Below are positions 28,101-39,800 of a stretch of DNA of 64,000 nt, piece by piece. Position numbers and translations under genes: made by a program. Each line of letters starts with the position of its first letter. Position 1 is the stretch's first letter. The notes below the pieces were generated by a model that saw nothing but the letters and a program-made list of their open reading frames with translations, was not told the origin of the DNA and did not search any database. This DNA is from Dermacentor variabilis (Eukaryota; Arthropoda; Arachnida; Ixodida; Ixodidae). Location of the stretch: contig NW_027460396.1 of assembly GCF_050947875.1 (NCBI RefSeq), forward strand, positions 24,167-88,166. Direction: 5' to 3'.

Positions 28101-30244
28101 TGTGCATGCTTAAAACGCGTTTTGGCACAAATCCATGTGCGGGTTCTAAAAAGAGCAGCATCGGCATGCTTTTCACGTCGTTTGGTAGAAATCCACGTGC
28201 GCGTTCTGCCGAAAGCACCGTTTGCATGCATATCATGTGGTTTTGCAGAAAACTGCGTCCGCGTCTACCAAAAGATGCATGTGCATGCTTAAAACGCGTT
28301 TTGGCACAAATCCATGTACGGGTGCTAAAAAGAGCAGCATCGGCATGCTTTTCACGTTGTTTGGTAGAAATCCACGTGCGCGTTCTGCCAAAAGCACCAT
28401 TTGCATGCATATCGTGTGGTTTTTCAGAAAACTGCGTCCGCGTCTACCAAAAGATGCATGTGCATGCTTAAACGCGTTTTGCCACAAATCCATGTGCGGG
28501 TGCTAAAAAGAGCAGCATCGGCATGCTTTTCACGTCGTTTGGTAGAAATCCACGTGCGCGTTCTGCCAAGAGCACCATTTGCATACATATCGTGTGGTTT
28601 TGCAGAAAACTGCGTCCGCGTCTACCAAAAGATGCATGTGCATGCTTAAAACGCGTTTTGGCACAAATCCATGTGCGGGTGCTAAAAAGAGCAGCATCGG
28701 CATGCTTTTCACGTCGTTTGGTAGAAATCCACGTGGGCGTTCTGCCAAAAGCACCATTTGCATGCATATCGTGTGGTTTTGCAGAAAACTGCGTCCGCGT
28801 CTACCAAAAGATGCATGTGCATGCTTAAAACGTATTTTGGCAGAAATCCATGTGCAGGTGCTAAAAAGAGCAGCATCGGCATGCTTTTCACGTCGTTTGG
28901 TAGAAATCCACGTGCGCGTTCTGCCAAAAGCACCATTTGCATCCATATCGTGTGGTTTTGCAGAAAACTGCGTCCGCGTCTACCAAAAGATGCATGTGCA
29001 TGTTTAAAACGCGTTATAGCACAAATCCATGTGCGGGTGCTAAAAAGAGCAGCATCGGCATGCTTTTCCCGTCGTTTGGTAGAAATCCACGTGCGCGTTC
29101 TGCCAAAAGCACCATTTGCATGCATATCGTGTGGTTTTGCAGAAAACTGCGTGCGCGTCTACCAAAAGATGCATGTGCATGCTTAAAACGCGTTTTGGCA
29201 CAAATCCATGTGCGGGTGCTAAAAAGAGAAGCATCGGCATGCTTTTCACGTCGTTTGGTAGAAATCCACGAGCGCGTTCTGCCAAAAGCACCATTTGCAT
29301 GCATATCATGTGGTTTTGCAGAAAACTGCGTCCGCGTCTACCAAAAGATGCATGTGCATGCTTAAAACGCGTTTTGGCACAAATCCATGTGCGGGTGCTA
29401 AAAAGGGCAGCATCGGCATGCTTTTCACGTTGTTTGGTAGAAATCCACGTGCGCGTTCTGCCAAAAGCACCATTTGCATGCATATCGTGTGGTTTTTCAG
29501 AAAACTGCGTCCGCGTCTACCAAAAGATGCATGTGCATGCTTAAACGCGTTTTGGCACAAATCCATGTGCGGGTGCTAAAAAGAGCAGCATCGGCATGCT
29601 TTTCACGTCGTTTGGTAGAAATCCACGTGCGCGTTCTGCCAAAAGCACCATTTGCATACATATCGTGTGGTTTTGCAGAAAACTGCGTCCGCGTCTACCA
29701 AAAGATGCATGTGCATGCTTAAAACGCGTTTTGGCACAAATCCATGTGCGGGTGCTAAAAAGAGCAGCATCGGCATGCTTTTCACGTCGTTTGGTAGAAA
29801 TCCACGTGCGCGTTCTCCCAAAAGCACCATTTGCATGCATATCGTGTGGTTTTGCAGAAAACTGCGTCCGCGTCTACAAAAAGATGCATGTGCATGCTTA
29901 ACACGCGTTTTGGCACAAATCCATGTGCGGGTGCTACAAGGAGCAGCATCGGCATGCTTTTCACGTCGTTTGGTAGAAATCCACGTGCGCGTTCTGCCAA
30001 AAGCACCATTTGCATGCATATCGTATGGTTTTGCAGAAAACTGCGTCCGCGTCTACCAAAAGATGCATGTGCATGCTTAAAACGCGTTTAGGCACAAATC
30101 CAAGTGCGGGTGCTAAAAAGAACAGCATCGGCATGCTTTTCACGTCGTTTGGTAGAAATCCACGCGCGCGTTCTGCCAAAAGCACCATTTGCATGCATAT
30201 CGTGTGGTTTTGCAGAAAACTGCGTCCGCGTCTACCAAAAGATG

Positions 30245-30251
30245 CATGTGC
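30245..30251. other. 35-bp deletion junction in a monomer
   Basis: The monomer jumps from gatgcatgtgc directly to gggtgctaaaaag. In the consensus two catgtgc heptamers lie 35 bp apart, and one heptamer plus the intervening bases is missing here. This is the signature expected of a microhomology deletion. The identical junction at 34494-34500 is the copy in the tandem duplication. Confidence 0.85.
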
Positions 30252-30950
30252 GGGTGCTAAAAAGAGCAGCATCGGCATGCTTTTCACGTCGTTTGGTAGA
30301 AATCCACGTGCGCGTTCTGCCAAAAGCACCATTTGCATGCATATCGTGTGGTTTTGCAGAAAACTGAGTCCGCGTCTACCAAAAGATGCATGTGCATGCT
30401 TAAAACGCGTTTAGGCACAAATGCAAGTGCGGGTGTAAAAAGAACACCATCGGCATGCTTTTCACGTCGTTTGGTAGAAATCCACGCCCGCGTTCTGCCA
30501 AAAGCACCATTTGCATGCATATCGTGTGGTTTTGCAGAAAACTGCGTCCGCGTCTACCAAAAGATGCATGTGCATGCTTAAACCGCGTTTTGGCACAAAT
30601 CCATGTGCGGGTGCTAAAAAGAGCAGCATCGGCATGCTTTTCACGTCGTTTGGTAGAAATCCACGTGCGCGTTCTGCCAAAAGCACCATTTGCATGCATA
30701 TCGTGTGGTTTTGCAGAAAACTGCGTGCGCGTTAACCAAAAAATGCATGTGCATGCTTAAACCGCGTTTTGGCACAAATCCATGTGCGGGTGCTAAAAAG
30801 AGCAGCATCGGCATGCTTTTCACGTCGTTTGGTAGAAATCCACGTGCGCGTTCTGCCAAAAGCACCATTTGCATGCATATCGTGTGGTTTTTCAGAAAAC
30901 CGCGTCCGAGTCTACCAAAAGATGCATGTGCATGCTTAAAACGCGTTTTG

Positions 30951-30957
30951 GCATGTG
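30951..30957. other. 8-bp deletion junction in a monomer
   Basis: Sequence ttttggcatgtgcggg replaces the usual ttttggcacaaatccatgtgcggg, a loss of 8 bases (caaatcca, or an equivalent alignment). It recurs at 35195-35201 in the second copy of the 24-mer duplication. Confidence 0.85.
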
Positions 30958-31995
30958 CGGGTGCTAAAAAGAGCAGCATCGGCATGCTTTTCGCGTCGTT
31001 TGGTAGAAATCCACGTGCGCGTTCTGCCAAAAGCACCATTTGCATGCATATCGTGTGGTTTTGCAGAAAACTGCGTCCGCGTCTACAAAAAGATGCATGT
31101 GCATGCTTAAAACGCGTTTTGGCACAAATCCATGTGCGGGTGCTAAAAAGAGCAGCATCGGCATGCTTTTCACGTCGTTTGGTAGAAATCCACGTGCGCG
31201 TTCTCCCAAAAGCACCATTTGCATGCATATCGTGTGGTTTTGCAGAAAACTGCGTCCGCGTCTACAAAAAGATGCATGTGCATGCTTAACACGCGTTTTG
31301 GCACAAATCCATGTGCGGGTGCTAAAAAGAGCAGCATCGGCATGCTTTTCACGTCGTTTGGTAGAAATCCACGTACGCGTTCTGCCAAAAGCACCATTTG
31401 CATGCATATCGTGTGGTTTTGTAGAAAACTGCGTCCGCGTCTGCCAAAAGATGCATGTGCATGCTTAAAACGCGTTTAGGCACAAATCCATGTGCGGGTG
31501 CTACAAAGAGCAGCATCGGCATGCTTTTCACGTCGTTTGGTAGAAATCCACGTGCGCGTTCTGCCAAAAGCACCATTTGCATGCATATCGTGTGGTTTTG
31601 CAGAAAACTGCGTCCGCGTCTACCAAAAGATGCATGTGCATGCTTAAAACGCGTTTAGGCACAAATCCAAGTGCGGGTGCTAAAAAGAACAGCATCGGCA
31701 TGCTTTTCACGTCGTTTGGTAGAAATCCACGCGCGCGTTCTGCCAAAAGCACCATTTGCATGCATATCGTGTGGTTTTGCAGAAAACTGCGTCCGCGTCT
31801 ACCAAAAGATGCATGTGCATGCTTAAAACGCGTTTTGGCACAAATCCATGTGCGGGTGCTAAAAAGAGCAGCATCGGCATGTTTTTCACGTCGTTTGGTA
31901 GAAATCCACGTGCGCGTTCTGCCAAAAGCACCATTTGCATGCATATCGTGTGGTTTTGCAGAAAACTGCGTCCGCGTCTACCAAAAGATGCATGT

Positions 31996-32055
31996 GCATG
32001 CTTAAAACGCGTTTTGGCACAAATCCATGTGCGGGTGCTAAAAAGAGCAGCATCG
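31996..32055. repeat. Subunit A (60 bp) of the monomer
   Basis: First of three related subunits in the reference monomer. It begins gcatgcttaaaacgcg and ends agcagcatcg. By hand alignment it matches subunit B at about 42 of 60 positions without gaps. It contains the 12-bp palindrome AAAACGCGTTTT and the in-frame TAA that ends most chance reading frames. This subunit carries many of the family-defining changes: GTTTAGG, the aaaacaatg variant, and loss of one A in cttaaaacg. Confidence 0.85.
32004..32015. other. 12-bp palindrome AAAACGCGTTTT (reference copy)
   Basis: Perfect dyad in subunit A, present in most domain I monomers. It is reduced to 10 bp in GTTTAGG and cttaaacgcg variants and broken in cttaaaccgcg variants. 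A candidate binding site for a dimeric protein, with no known factor assigned. Confidence 0.6.
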
Positions 32056-32115
32056 GCATGCTTTTCACGTCGTTTGGTAGAAATCCACGTGCGCGTTCTG
32101 CCAAAAGCACCATTT
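32056..32115. repeat. Subunit B (60 bp) of the monomer
   Basis: Second subunit. It begins gcatgcttttcacgtcg and ends agcaccattt. It aligns without gaps to subunit A (about 70%) and with one 1-bp gap to subunit C (about 72%). It holds the CACGTG hexamer, embedded in the 11-bp alternating run cacgtgcgcgt. In many second-family copies this becomes ccacgcgcgcg, which destroys the hexamer but lengthens the CG-rich run. Confidence 0.85.
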
Positions 32116-32174
32116 GCATGCATATCGTGTGGTTTTGCAGAAAACTGCGTCCGCGTCTACCAAAAGATGCATGT
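32116..32174. repeat. Subunit C (59 bp) of the monomer
   Basis: Third subunit. It begins gcatgcatatcgtgtgg and ends gatgcatgt. It is one base shorter than A and B, which sets the 179-bp period. Its variants are the best higher-order markers: ctgacccgag (first family only), gtggtttttcag, and gtcgttttgcag near 44-47 kb. The mobile-element insertion at 60368 lies just after this subunit's terminal gatgcatgt. Confidence 0.85.
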
Positions 32175-32649
32175 GCATGCTTAAAACGCGTTTAGGCACA
32201 AATCCAAGTGCGGGTGTAAAAAGAACAGCATCGGCATGCTCTTCGCGTCGTTTGGTAGAAATCCACGCGCGCGTTCTGCCAAAAGCACCATTTGCATGCA
32301 TATCGTGTGGTTTTGCAGAAAAGTGCGTCCGCGTCTTCCAAAAGATGCATGTGCATGCTTAAAACGCGTTTTGGCACAAATCCATGTGCGGGTGCTACAA
32401 AGAGCAGCATCGGCATGCTTTTCTCGTCGTTTGGTAGAAATCCACGTGCGCGTTCTGCCAAAAGCACCATTTGCATGCATATCGTGTGGTTTTGCAGAAA
32501 ACTGCGTCCGCGTCTACCAAAAGATGCATGTGCATGCTTAAAACGCGTTTAGGCACAAATCCAAGTGCGGGTGCTACAAAGAGCAGCATCGGCATGCTTT
32601 TCACGTCGTTTGGTAGAAATCCACGTGCGCGTTCTGCCAAAAGCACCAT

Positions 32650-35600
32650 TTGCATGCATATCGTGTGGTTTTTCAGAAAACTGCGTCCGCGTCTACCAAA
32701 AGATGCATGTGCATGCTTAAACGCGTTTTGCCACAAATCCATGTGCGGGTGCTAAAAAGAGCAGCATCGGCATGCTTTTCACGTCGTTTGGTAGAAATCC
32801 ACGTGCGCGTTCTGCCAAGAGCACCATTTGCATACATATCGTGTGGTTTTGCAGAAAACTGCGTCCGCGTCTACCAAAAGATGCATGTGCATGCTTAAAA
32901 CGCGTTTTGGCACAAATCCATGTGCGGGTGCTAAAAAGAGCAGCATCGGCATGCTTTTCACGTCGTTTGGTAGAAATCCACGTGGGCGTTCTGCCAAAAG
33001 CACCATTTGCATGCATATCGTGTGGTTTTGCGGAAAACTGCGTCCGCGTCTACCAAAAGATGCATGTGCATGCTTAAAACGTATTTTGGCAGAAATCCAT
33101 GTGCAGGTGCTAAAAAGAGCAGCATCGGCATGCTTTTCACGTCGTTTGGTAGAAATCCACGTGCGCGTTCTGCCAAAAGCACCATTTGCATCCATATCGT
33201 GTGGTTTTGCAGAAAACTGCGTCCGCGTCTACCAAAAGATGCATGTGCATGTTTAAAACGCGTTATAGCACAAATCCATGTGCGGGTGCTAAAAAGAGCA
33301 GCATCGGCATGCTTTTCCCGTCGTTTGGTAGAAATCCACGTGCGCGTTCTGCCAAAAGCACCATTTGCATGCATATCGTGTGGTTTTGCAGAAAACTGCG
33401 TGCGCGTCTACCAAAAGATGCATGTGCATGCTTAAAACGCGTTTTGGCACAAATCCATGTGCGGGTGCTAAAAAGAGAAGCATCGGCATGCTTTTCACGT
33501 CGTTTGGTAGAAATCCACGAGCGCGTTCTGCCAAAAGCACCATTTGCATGCATATCATGTGGTTTTGCAGAAAACTGCGTCCGCGTCTACCAAAAGATGC
33601 ATGTGCATGCTTAAAACGCGTTTTGGCACAAATCCATGTGCGGGTGCTAAAAAGGGCAGCATCGGCATGCTTTTCACGTTGTTTGGTAGAAATCCACGTG
33701 CGCGTTCTGCCAAAAGCACCATTTGCATGCATATCGTGTGGTTTTTCAGAAAACTGCGTCCGCGTCTACCAAAAGATGCATGTGCATGCTTAAACGCGTT
33801 TTGGCACAAATCCATGTGCGGGTGCTAAAAAGAGCAGCATCGGCATGCTTTTCACGTCGTTTGGTAGAAATCCACGTGCGCGTTCTGCCAAAAGCACCAT
33901 TTGCATACATATCGTGTGGTTTTGCAGAAAACTGCGTCCGCGTCTACCAAAAGATGCATGTGCATGCTTAAAACGCGTTTTGGCACAAATCCATGTGCGG
34001 GTGCTAAAAAGAGCAGCATCGGCATGCTTTTCACGTCGTTTGGTAGAAATCCACGTGCGCGTTCTCCCAAAAGCACCATTTGCATGCATATCGTGTGGTT
34101 TTGCAGAAAACTGCGTCCGCGTCTACAAAAAGATGCATGTGCATGCTTAACACGCGTTTTGGCACAAATCCATGTGCGGGTGCTACAAGGAGCAGCATCG
34201 GCATGCTTTTCACGTCGTTTGGTAGAAATCCACGTGCGCGTTCTGCCAAAAGCACCATTTGCATGCATATCGTATGGTTTTGCAGAAAACTGCGTCCGCG
34301 TCTACCAAAAGATGCATGTGCATGCTTAAAACGCGTTTAGGCACAAATCCAAGTGCGGGTGCTAAAAAGAACAGCATCGGCATGCTTTTCACGTCGTTTG
34401 GTAGAAATCCACGCGCGCGTTCTGCCAAAAGCACCATTTGCATGCATATCGTGTGGTTTTGCAGAAAACTGCGTCCGCGTCTACCAAAAGATGCATGTGC
34501 GGGTGCTAAAAAGAGCAGCATCGGCATGCTTTTCACGTCGTTTGGTAGAAATCCACGTGCGCGTTCTGCCAAAAGCACCATTTGCATGCATATCGTGTGG
34601 TTTTGCAGAAAACTGAGTCCGCGTCTACCAAAAGATGCATGTGCATGCTTAAAACGCGTTTAGGCACAAATGCAAGTGCGGGTGTAAAAAGAACACCATC
34701 GGCATGCTTTTCACGTCGTTTGGTAGAAATCCACGCCCGCGTTCTGCCAAAAGCACCATTTGCATGCATATCGTGTGGTTTTGCAGAAAACTGCGTCCGC
34801 GTCTACCAAAGATGCATGTGCATGCTTAAACCGCGTTTTGGCACAAATCCATGTGCGGGTGCTAAAAGAGCAGCATCGGCATGCTTTTCACGTCGTTTGG
34901 TAGAAATCCACGTGCGCGTTCTGCCAAAAGCACCATTTGCATGCATATCGTGTGGTTTTGCAGAAAACTGCGTGCGCGTCTACCAAAAATGCATGTGCAT
35001 GCTTAAACCGCGTTTTGGCACAAATCCATGTGCGGGTGCTAAAAAGAGCAGCATCGGCATGCTTTTCACGTCGTTTGGTAGAAATCCACGTGCGCGTTCT
35101 GCCAAAAGCACCATTTGCATGCATATCGTGTGGTTTTCAGAAACCGCGTCCGAGTCTACCAAAAGATGCATGTGCATGCTTAAAACGCGTTTTGGCATGT
35201 GCGGGTGCTAAAAAGAGCAGCATCGGCATGCTTTTCGCGTCGTTTGGTAGAAATCCACGTGCGCGTTCTGCAAAAGCACCATTTGCATGCATATCGTGTG
35301 GTTTTGCAGAAAACTGCGTCCGCGTCTACAAAAAGATGCATGTGCATGCTTAAAACGCGTTTTGGCACAAATCCATGTGCGGGTGCTAAAAAGAGCAGCA
35401 TCGGCATGCTTTTCACGTCGTTTGGTAGAAATCCACGTGCGCGTTCTCCAAAAGCACCATTTGCATGCATATCGTGTGGTTTTGCAGAAAACTGCGTCCG
35501 CGTCTACAAAAAGATGCATGTGCATGCTTAACACGCGTTTTGGCACAAATCCATGTGCGGGTGCTAAAAAGAGCAGCATCGGCATGCTTTTCACGTCGTT

Positions 35601-36885
35601 TGGTAGAAATCCACGTACGCGTTCTGCCAAAAGCACCATTTGCATGCATATCGTGTGGTTTTGCAGAAAACTGCGTCCGCGTCTGCCAAAAGATGCATGT
35701 GCATGCTTAAAACGCGTTTAGGCACAAATCCATGTGCGGGTGCTACAAAGAGCAGCATCGGCATGCTTTTCGCGTCGTTTGGTAGAAATCCACGTGCGCG
35801 TTCTGCCAAAAGCACCATTTGCATGCATATCGTGTGGTTTTGCAGAAAACTGCGTCCGCGTCTACCAAAAGATGCATGTGCATGCTTAAAACGCGTTTAG
35901 GCACAAATCCAAGTGCGGGTGCTAAAAAGAACAGCATCGGCATGCTTTTCACGTCGTTTGGTAGAAATCCACGCGCGCGTTCTGCCAAAAGCACCATTTG
36001 CATGCATATCGTGTGGTTTTGCAGAAAACTGCGTCCGCGTCTACCAAAAGATGCATGTGCATGCTTAAAACGCGTTTTGGCACAAATCCATGTGCGGGTG
36101 CTAAAAGAGCAGCATCGGCATGTTTTTCACGTCGTTTGGTAGAAATCCACGTGCGCGTTCTGCCAAAAGCACCATTTGCATGCATATCGTGTGGTTTTGC
36201 AGAAAACTGCGTCCGCGTCTACCAAAAGATGCATGTGCATGCTTAAAACGCGTTTTGGCACAAATCCATGTGCGGGTGCTAAAAAGAGCAGCATCGGCAT
36301 GCTTTTCACGTCGTTTGGTAGAAATCCACGTGCGCGTTCTGCCAAAAGCACCATTTGCATGCATATCGTGTGGTTTTGCAGAAAACTGCGTCCGCGTCTA
36401 CCAAAAGATGCATGTGCATGCTTAAACGCGTTTAGGCACAAATCCAAGTGCGGGTGTAAAAAGAACAGCATCGGCATGCTCTTCGCGTCGTTTGGTAGAA
36501 ATCCACGCGCGCGTTCTGCCAAAAGCACCATTTGCATGCATATCGTGTGGTTTTGCAGAAAAGTGCGTCCGCGTCTTCCAAAAGATGCATGTGCATGCTT
36601 AAAACGCGTTTTGGCACAAATCCATGTGCGGGTGCTACAAAGAGCAGCATCGGCATGCTTTTCACGTCGTTTGGTAGAAATCCACGTGCGCGTTCTGCCA
36701 AAAGCACCATTTGCATGCATATCGTGTGGTTTTGCAGAAAACTGCGTCCGCGTCTACCAAAAGATGCATGTGCATGCTTAAAACGCGTTTAGGCACAAAT
36801 CCAAGTGCGGGTGCTACAAAGAGCAGCATCGGCATGCTTTTCACGTCGTTTGGTAGAAATCCACGTGCGCGTTCTGCCAAAAGCA
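32650..36885. repeat. 24-mer tandem duplication, copy 2
   Basis: Immediate tandem copy of 28401-32649. The offset is 4,249 bp in the first half and drifts to 4,240 bp by 36711, because copy 2 lacks single bases in A, C or T runs (for example near 34810, 34866, 35128, 35268, 35449, 36106 and 36424). After 36885 the copies diverge: copy 1 is followed by a gtggtttttcag monomer and copy 2 by a consensus one. Confidence 0.85.
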
Positions 36886-39800
36886 CCATTTGCATGCATA
36901 TCGTGTGGTTTTGCAGAAAACTGCGTCCGCGTCTACCAAAAGATGCATGTGCATGCTTAAAACGCGTTTAGGCACAAATCCAAGTGCGGGTGCTAAAAAG
37001 AACAGCATCGGCATGCTTTTCACGTCGTTTGGTAGAAATCCACGTGCGCGTTCTGCCAAAAGCACCATTTGCATGCATATCGTGTGGTTTTGCAGAAAAC
37101 TGCGTCCGCGTCTACCAAAAGATGCATGTGCATGCTTAAAACGCGTTTTGGCACAAATCCATGTGCGGGTGCTAAAAAGAGCAGCATCGGCATGCTTTTC
37201 ACGTCGTTTGGTAGAAATCCACGTGCGCGTTCTGCCAAAAGCACCATTTGCATGCATATCGTGTGGTTTTGCAGAAAACTGCGTCCGCGTCTACCAAAGA
37301 TGCATGTGCATGCTTAAAACGCGTTTAGGCACAAATCCAAGTGCGGGTGTAAAAAGAACAGCATCGGCATGCTCTTCGCGTCGTTTGGTAGAAATCCACG
37401 CGCGCGTTCTGCCAAAAGCACCATTTGCATGCATATCGTGTGGTTTTGCAGAAAAGTGCGTCCGCGTCTTCCAAAAGATGCATGTGCATGCTTAAAACGC
37501 GTTTTGGCACAAATCCATGTGCGGGTGCTACAAAGAGCAGCATCGGCATGCTTTTCACGTCGTTTGGTAGAAATCCACGTGCGCGTTCTGCCAAAAGCAC
37601 CATTTGCATGCATATCGTGTGGTTTTGCAGAAAACTGCGTCCGCGTCTACCAAAAGATGCATGTGCATGCTTAAAACGCGTTCTGGCACAAATCCATGTG
37701 CGGGTGCTAAAAAGAGCAGCATCGGCATGCTTTTCACGTCGTTTGGTAGAAATCCACGTGCGCGTTCTGCCAAAAGCACCATTTGCATGCATATCGTGTG
37801 GTTTTGCAGAAAACTGCGTCCGCGTCTACCAAAAGATGCATGTGCATGCTTAAAACGCGTTTAGGCACAAATCCAAGTGACGGTGTAAAAAGGACAGCAT
37901 CGGCATGCTTATCACGTCGTTTGGTATAAATCCACGCGCGCGTTCTGCCAAAAGCACCATTTGCATGCATATCGTGTGGTTTTGCAGAAAACTGCGTCCG
38001 CGTCTACCAAAAGATGCATGTGCATGCTTAAACCGCGTTTTGGCACAAATCCATGTGCGGGTGCTAAAAAGAGCAGCATCGGCATGCTTTTCACGTCGTT
38101 GGTAGAAATCCACGTGCGCGTTCTCCCAAAAACACCATTTGCATGCATATCGTCTGGTTTTGCAGAAAACTGCGTCCGCGTCTACCCAAAGATGCATGTG
38201 CATGCTTAAAACGCGTTTTGGCACAAATCCATGTGCGGGTGCTAAAAGGAGCAGCATCGGCATGCTTTTCACGTCGTTTGGTAGAAATCCACGTGCGCGT
38301 TCTGCCAAAAGCACCATTTGCATGCATATCGTGTGGTTTTGCAGGAAACTGCGTCCGCGTCTACCAAAGATGCATGTGCATGCTTAAAACGCGTTTTGGC
38401 ACAAATCCATGTGCGGGTGCTAAAAAGAGCAGCATCGGCATGCTTTTCACGTCGTTTGGTAGAAATCCACGTGCGCGTTCTGCGAAAAGCACGATTTGCA
38501 TGCATATCGTGTGGTTTTGGAGAAAACTGCGTGCGCGTCTACCAATGGATGCATGTGCATGCTTAAAACGCGTTTTGGCACAAATCCATGCGCGGGTGCT
38601 AAAAAGAGAAGCATCGGCATGCTTTTCACGTCGTTTGGTAGAAATCCACGTGCGCGTTCTGCCAAAAGCACCATTTGCATGCATATCGTGTGGTTTTCCA
38701 GAAAACTGCGTCCGCGTCTACCAAAAGATGCATTTGCATGCTTAAAACGCGTTTTGGCACAACTCCATATGCGGGTGCTAAAAAGAGCAGCATCGGCATG
38801 CTTTTCACGTCGTTTGGTAGAAATCCACGTGCGCGTTCTGCCAAAAGCACCATTTGCATGCATATCGCGTGGTTTTGCAGAAAACTGCGTCCGCGTCTAC
38901 CAAAAGATGCATGTGCATGCTTAAAACGCGTTTTGGCACAAATCCATGTGCGGGTGCTAAAAAGAGCAGCATCGGCATGATTTTCACGACGTTTGGTAGA
39001 AATCCACGTGCGCGTTCTCCCAAAAGCACCATTTGCATGCATATCGTGTGGTTTTGCAGAAAACTGCGTCCGCGTCTACCAAAAGATGCATGTGCATGCT
39101 TAACACGCGTTTTGGCACAAATCCATGTGCGGGTGCTACAAAGAGCAGCATCGGCATGCTTTTCACGTCGTTTGGTAGAAATCCACGTGCGCGTTCTGCC
39201 AAAAGCACCATTTGCATGCATATCGTGTGGTTTTGCAGAAAACTGCGTCCGCGTCTACCAAAAGATGCATGTGCATGATTAAAACGCGTTTAGGCACAAA
39301 TCCAAGTGCGGGTGTAAAAAGAACAGCATCGGCATGCTTTTCACGTCGTTTGGTAGAAATCCACGCGCGCGTTCTGCCAAAAGCACCATTTGCATGCATA
39401 TCGTGTGGTTTTGCAGAAAAGTGCGTCCGCGTCTTCCAAAAGATGCATGTGCATGCTTAAAACGCGTTTTGGCACAAATCCATGTGCGGGTGCTAAAAAG
39501 AGCAGCATCGGCATGCTTTTCACGTCGTTTGGTAGAAATCCACGTGCGCGTTCTGCCAAAAGCACCATTTGCATGCATATCGTGTGGTTTTGCAGAAAAC
39601 TGCGTCCGCGTCTACCAAAAGATGCATGTGCATGCTTAAAACTCGTTTTGGCACAAATCCATGTGCGGGTGCTAAAAAGAGCAGCATCGGCATGCTTTTC
39701 ACGTCGTTTGGTAGAAATCCACGTGCGCGTTCTGCCAAAAGCACCATTTGCATGCATATCGTGTGGTTTTGCAGAAAACTGCGTCCGCGTCTACCAAAAG

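Larger units (their letters stand above)
1..30081. repeat. Satellite domain I (GTTTTGG family)
   Basis: Through about 30080 every monomer I read has gcgttttgg in subunit A, or rare singletons such as gcgttatagc near 29013. The 12-bp palindrome is therefore usually intact. Domain-I-specific markers are ctgacccgag (21 copies, last near 23603), tgtagaaaac with cgactacc, and most copies of the aaaacaatg variant. The edge is drawn at the first GTTTAGG monomer. Confidence 0.8.
31996..32174. repeat. Representative consensus monomer (179 bp)
   Basis: This copy matches the majority base at every position I compared, so it serves as a reference unit. It starts at the GCATGC of subunit A and ends just before the next GCATGC. 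It has 42 C, 44 G and 13 CpG dinucleotides in 179 bp by hand count. It splits into three subunits of 60, 60 and 59 bp (listed separately). Landmarks inside it are a perfect 12-bp palindrome AAAACGCGTTTT at 32004-32015, a CACGTG hexamer at 32086-32091, and alternating purine-pyrimidine runs at 32086-32096 and across the junction at 32167-32180. Because 179 is not a multiple of three, the reading frame shifts at each monomer. Confidence 0.95.
28401..32649. repeat. 24-mer tandem duplication, copy 1
   Basis: About 4,249 bp, directly followed by a second copy. It starts with a gtggtttttcag monomer (28416) and contains another (29489), the domain I/II transition at 30.08 kb, a 35-bp deletion at 30245-30251 and an 8-bp deletion at 30951-30957. 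The length equals 24 monomers minus these deletions and a few single-base losses. Shared private variants with copy 2 include cgtgggcgttc, cgtattttgg, gcatgtttaaaac and tctacaaaaagatg. Confidence 0.88.
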
